64,000 nucleotides of DNA from the NCBI GenBank assembly GCA_002709695.1, contig PAQF01000028.1, positions 62,001 to 126,000 on the forward strand, in the 5' to 3' direction. The position numbers were made by a program, and so were the translations under genes. The notes under the pieces were generated by a model, which saw only the letters and a list, made by a program, of their open reading frames with translations, did no database searches and was not told where the DNA came from. Of this stretch, positions 60,861-64,000 are shown piece by piece; the stretch's first letter is position 1, and every line of letters begins with the position of its first letter. This DNA is from Candidatus Poribacteria bacterium. Lineage in GTDB: Bacteria > Poribacteria > WGA-4E > UBA9662.

Positions 60861-61664
60861 ATGGCAAAAGCATTACCACTAGTGGCTTATACGGATCTTG
60901 AAAGCCAAGTAGAAGCTCTAGAGAGAGACGGATACGCTTATTTTCCTGCCGTGATCAATTCTGAAGAAATTTCTGAATTACGAGCGGTCATGGACCGATT
61001 AGAAGCCTTAGAAGAAAGTTTTGACAAGCATAGCTCTCCCCAGAATGGTAGCGGGTTCCTTAACAAGATAATTAATAATTCATTTAATCGAGATCCACTT
61101 TTTCTTCAATATCTTGATAAACCACAATTGATTGATGTCGTAGAGACTGTCCATGGTAGCGATTGCCACATTATCGGTATGCAGTCTTGGTTGACGGGAC
61201 CTGGTCGTCCAGATCAAAGCCTACACACCGACTGGTTACCAATTAGTTTGCCCGAGGATGTAGCCACCAACCCGCGAGTCAAGATTCCAATCTTCATTAC
61301 CACGGCCCACTATTACTTGGATGATATATCTGAAGAATTAGGACCAACCAATTTTGTCACAGGTAGTCATCGATCTGGTCGTTCACCAAGTGGTGAAACT
61401 GAATGGCAGGGTGGCGAAGAAATGAGTATTTTGTGCAATGCTGGTGACGTGGTTGTTTTTCGGAGTGAAGTTTGGCATCGAGGTACTGCTAATACTAGCG
61501 ATCAGACCCGCTATTTACTGCAGGTTCATTATGCTATGCGGATGATTACCCAAAAGTTTCCTCCATATCTCAACCGTTTTCAATTTGATGATTCTATTCT
61601 TGCTCAAGCAACTCCCAGGCAACGTCGGTTACTTGGTGAACACGGGGGAGGGGCCTATGATTGA
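60861..61664 (+). CDS. PhyH-family Fe(II)/2-oxoglutarate oxygenase
   Basis: A 267-residue PhyH oxygenase with the site intact. S-L-H-T-D-W is the first motif, GPTNFVTGSHRSG the family block, and SEVWHRGTANTSDQTR the distal His and Arg. It starts with AAGGAGAT 10 bases before the ATG. It is followed by a second PhyH gene at 61837 in the same direction; they are only distantly similar, so not a recent duplication. Confidence 0.88.
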   Translation: MAKALPLVAYTDLESQVEALERDGYAYFPAVINSEEISELRAVMDRLEALEESFDKHSSPQNGSGFLNKIINNSFNRDPLFLQYLDKPQLIDVVETVHGSDCHIIGMQSWLTGPGRPDQSLHTDWLPISLPEDVATNPRVKIPIFITTAHYYLDDISEELGPTNFVTGSHRSGRSPSGETEWQGGEEMSILCNAGDVVVFRSEVWHRGTANTSDQTRYLLQVHYAMRMITQKFPPYLNRFQFDDSILAQATPRQRRLLGEHGGGAYD

Positions 61665-61836
61665 GTAGAATATGCTCGCTACTTTGCATTAATTCTCGGC
61701 TACTTTTCTTATCTACCATGTAGGATGCGCCCGCTGAGTAGATTTACATTTCTCAGGTTCAATGATCTTTTGGTAGTCTCCAGTTTGGGTGAGTAACCTA
61801 GTGTCAGGTTTAATTTTCAGATTCCGGAGACAGAAC

Positions 61837-62643
61837 ATGAATACTACTTTAAGTAATCAACAAATTAGTTTCTACCAAGAAAATGGCTTCTTGGTCATAG
61901 ATCAGCTTTTGTCCAGAATAGAACTCGCTTCTTGGCGTGAGGCCGTAGACGAAGCTGTCAAACAACAACTTGATCAGGCAAAAACCCATAATCAGAGCCG
62001 AGGTGAGAGTTACTATAAATACGTTTTTATCCAGTGTGTCAATCTATGGAAAAAGAACGAAAAGATCCGGCACTTAGCACTTGATCCTCGCTTGGGGAAA
62101 CTGGCCACAGACTTAGCTGGAGTTAGTGGCATGCGGTTATTTCATGATCATGCGTTAATCAAGGAACCTTGGGCTAACCCAACTAATTGGCATTTGGACA
62201 ATCCATCTGATCCCTATTATACCCGTCGGGCAACCATGTTTTGGTTAACGCTTGATGATGCTACGGTTCAAAACGGCTGTTTATATTTCCTGCCAGGCAC
62301 ACATCAAACCAGCCGTTTTGAACCTATTGGTGGCCTAGGTAGGGAAGGAGTCGGTCAGATTTTTCAAGAATACCCCGAATGGGAACAGATAGAGCCATAC
62401 GTAGCTGAGATGAAAGCAGGATCCTGTGCCTTTATCAATGGTATGGTCGCACATGCAGCAGGGCCAAATATGACCACAAAGCCGCGCCGCGCATTTGCCA
62501 TGCTCTTAATGCCTGAAGGTGAAACATTTAAAGGGAAGCAGAGTGTTCTGCCCGATGAGTATTTCAACAGTTTGCAGGTTGGAGATGTTCTTGAGAATAA
62601 TGAACATCTCCCGCTACTTTATTCGCGTTCTGAAACAGCTTGA
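61837..62643 (+). CDS. PhyH-family Fe(II)/2-oxoglutarate oxygenase
   Basis: A 268-residue PhyH oxygenase: N-W-H-L-D-N gives the first His and Asp, NGCLYFLPGTHQTSRF is the family block, NGMVAHAAGPNMTTKPRR the distal His and Arg. ATG 61837 with GGAG upstream is chosen over a TTG/GTG start at 61789. The FYQENGFLVIDQLLS opening is typical. It has a strong terminator 30 bases after its stop. Substrate unknown. Confidence 0.88.
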   Translation: MNTTLSNQQISFYQENGFLVIDQLLSRIELASWREAVDEAVKQQLDQAKTHNQSRGESYYKYVFIQCVNLWKKNEKIRHLALDPRLGKLATDLAGVSGMRLFHDHALIKEPWANPTNWHLDNPSDPYYTRRATMFWLTLDDATVQNGCLYFLPGTHQTSRFEPIGGLGREGVGQIFQEYPEWEQIEPYVAEMKAGSCAFINGMVAHAAGPNMTTKPRRAFAMLLMPEGETFKGKQSVLPDEYFNSLQVGDVLENNEHLPLLYSRSETA

Positions 62644-62672
62644 AACCTTGGAATCAATGTTAGTTTTCTCAT

Positions 62673-62704
62673 AAAAGTCCTGTTTGAAACAGGACTTTTT
62701 TTTC
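62673..62704 (+). terminator. Intrinsic terminator after the PhyH pair
   Basis: AAAAGTCCTGT / ACAGGACTTTT form an 11-bp perfect stem with a 5-nt loop, followed by a run of T, 30 bases after the stop of the gene at 61837. Confidence 0.9.
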
Positions 62705-62820
62705 ATTCATCGGAGTAACTTGTATTAACAATCCACTCTGACCACTGTTTACAAAATGATCAAACTTCTATCTGGAATTTATGGACAACCAAACCTACTC
62801 CAACATGAGACAAACACAAT

Positions 62821-64000
62821 ATGGAGACGACCAGAAAAGTTTCATCAAGTAACTGGCGTGCGGTAGCCATCGGGTTGGTGCTGATACCTGTAAACTGTTA
62901 CTGGATCACACATATTGAATTGGTGCAATATTCCGCACAACCAACCATAGTTTCGCTCATTTTTACTGTGGTTTTCAGCGTGTTTTCCCTCTCCTTGATG
63001 AACCTATTGCTAAAACGTTTTTTTCCTCAACAAGCCTTATCCCAAGCTGAACTGTTATTGATCTACTCCATGCTATCTGTAACATCTGCTATTGGGGGAC
63101 ACAGTTTTATGGAAATATTGGTTCCTATCTTGGGACATGCTTTCTGGTTTTCTACCCCCGAAAATGATTGGAAGAGCTTATTCTGGAGGTATATTCCTGA
63201 ATGGCTATCTACGAGTGATAAAAAGGTCTTGAGCGGATACTATAAAGGTAATTCAACATTATATACCAAACAACACCTTTTAGGTTGGATAACGCCAGTT
63301 TCAAGTTGGTTTGCGTTCATCTTAGTTTTACTTGTGGTTATGATTTGTATCAACATCATTTTTAGAAAACAGTGGACTGAAGAAGAAAAATTGACTTATC
63401 CGATTATCCAACTTCCCTATCAAATGACCAGCGAGAATTTTTTTAAAATCCGGACATTATGGATTGCTTTTGGAATTACTGCTGGCTTAGATATCATTAA
63501 TGGGTTGCACGTCTTGTTCCCATCTATACCAGCCTTATTTGAGAAAGCGTACCGTTTTAGATCTTCCATTAAACCGTGGAGTACCATGGGAAACTTTACA
63601 CTGGGAATTTATCCATTTGTCGTAGGAATTGGCTTTTTGATTCCTTTAGACTTACTTTTTTCATGCTGGTTTTTTTGGGGATTATGGAAAGTGCAATTGC
63701 TATTTGGGAGTATTATGGGTTGGAAAACCTCCGCTGGCATGAACAATCCAGTATACCCTTATGTAAATTATCAAGGATTTGGTGCTTATATGGGTTTGTT
63801 TTTGATAATTCTGTTCCAAAATAGAAAACATTTGGGCCAAATTCTAAAAAATTTCATCGTTGATGATACGAAAACAGTTGGGCAAGTTTCATATCGAATA
63901 CCCGTTTTAGTTCTGGTAAGTGGATTGGCATTCTTAGTGATTTTTTGTTTAAAAGCTGGCATGTCTTGGTGGGTTAGCTTGATTTTTTTTCTGTTATACT
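62821..64000 (+). CDS. DUF6785-type polytopic membrane protein (partial, runs off the end)
   Basis: Translating from ATG 62821 gives an open frame of 393 codons to the window end with no stop. It reads WRAVAIGLVLIPVNCYWITH, SQAELLLIYSMLSVTSAIGG, VPILGHAFWFSTPENDWKSL, YKGNSTLYTKQHLLGWITP, FRKQWTEEEKLTYPIIQLPY, and GSIMGWKTSAGMNNPVYPYV. This order of segments with many membrane helices fits the DUF6785 family of Poribacteria and Planctomycetes, related to oligopeptide-like transporters. The start is not backed by a good ribosome site. Substrate unknown. Confidence 0.75.
   Translation, partial: METTRKVSSSNWRAVAIGLVLIPVNCYWITHIELVQYSAQPTIVSLIFTVVFSVFSLSLMNLLLKRFFPQQALSQAELLLIYSMLSVTSAIGGHSFMEILVPILGHAFWFSTPENDWKSLFWRYIPEWLSTSDKKVLSGYYKGNSTLYTKQHLLGWITPVSSWFAFILVLLVVMICINIIFRKQWTEEEKLTYPIIQLPYQMTSENFFKIRTLWIAFGITAGLDIINGLHVLFPSIPALFEKAYRFRSSIKPWSTMGNFTLGIYPFVVGIGFLIPLDLLFSCWFFWGLWKVQLLFGSIMGWKTSAGMNNPVYPYVNYQGFGAYMGLFLIILFQNRKHLGQILKNFIVDDTKTVGQVSYRIPVLVLVSGLAFLVIFCLKAGMSWWVSLIFFLLY

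Overview
The window is AT-rich (roughly 40% G+C by eye, not counted) and gene-dense, with no rRNA, tRNA, insertion sequence, phage or CRISPR array that I could find. The gene set fits a Gram-negative bacterium of the Poribacteria or a related lineage: there are six full-length phytanoyl-CoA-dioxygenase-like (PhyH) genes plus a truncated copy, and also a sulfatase, a PL10 pectate lyase, paired esterases, Ycf48 repeats, a DUF6785-type membrane protein and a dimethylformamidase-like enzyme. TonB receptors and lipoproteins show an outer membrane. The taxonomic placement is inference from gene content only.

Layout. 1-9050: hydrolase block (CehA/McbA metallohydrolase end, sulfatase, PhyH, small periplasmic repeat protein, two paralogous alpha/beta-hydrolases flanking a PL10 pectate lyase, PhyH), probably for scavenging sulfated or uronate-containing glycans. 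9350-15480: fumC, HAD phosphatase, a sensory-rhodopsin-transducer-like protein, SCP2 protein, a sugar isomerase and a GT-C-like membrane protein. 15690-34000: iron and heme region with a DUF4856 lipoprotein, XRE regulator, FAD oxidoreductase, two TonB receptors, a heme ABC transporter (hmuTUV-like), a Fur regulator, an IsdG-like heme oxygenase, two HmuY-like proteins and a HupE-Ycf48 fusion. 34150-38570: GlpQ/PI-PLC fusion, xseAB and a lipoprotein. 38740-45700: second iron block (FutABC-type ferric transporter, di-heme oxidoreductase, imelysin lipoprotein, decayed feoB G-domain). 45765-53660: GNAT, isomerase, phosphodiester glycosidase, a DUF4175-like coiled-coil protein and DUF5069. 53940-64000: PhyH-rich accessory block with a partial duplication, a frameshifted PhyH gene, a DMF-amidase-like enzyme, an agarase-like glycosidase, DUF962 and a DUF6785 protein running off the end.

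How it fits together. The iron genes appear to share a 15-bp 7-1-7 operator, close to TGAGACTcAGTCTCA, found at 17875, 19925, 31422, 42418 and 45622. Four of the five sites lie just downstream of good sigma70-type promoters. A Fur protein is encoded at 24176, so a local iron regulon is likely. Heme would enter by the HmuR-like receptor (helped by HmuY-like proteins), cross the inner membrane by HmuTUV and be opened by the IsdG-like enzyme. Ferric iron would use FutABC, with imelysin and di-heme proteins at the envelope.

The most unusual item is a pair of about 160-nt leader elements (22901-23062 and 25014-25172). They share a core GTCCTGTCAACGGTC, closing arms and a compensated internal stem, and lie before hmuV and hmuR. 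A shorter, possibly related element precedes the other TonB-receptor operon (19919-20038). I cannot match them to any riboswitch class I know.
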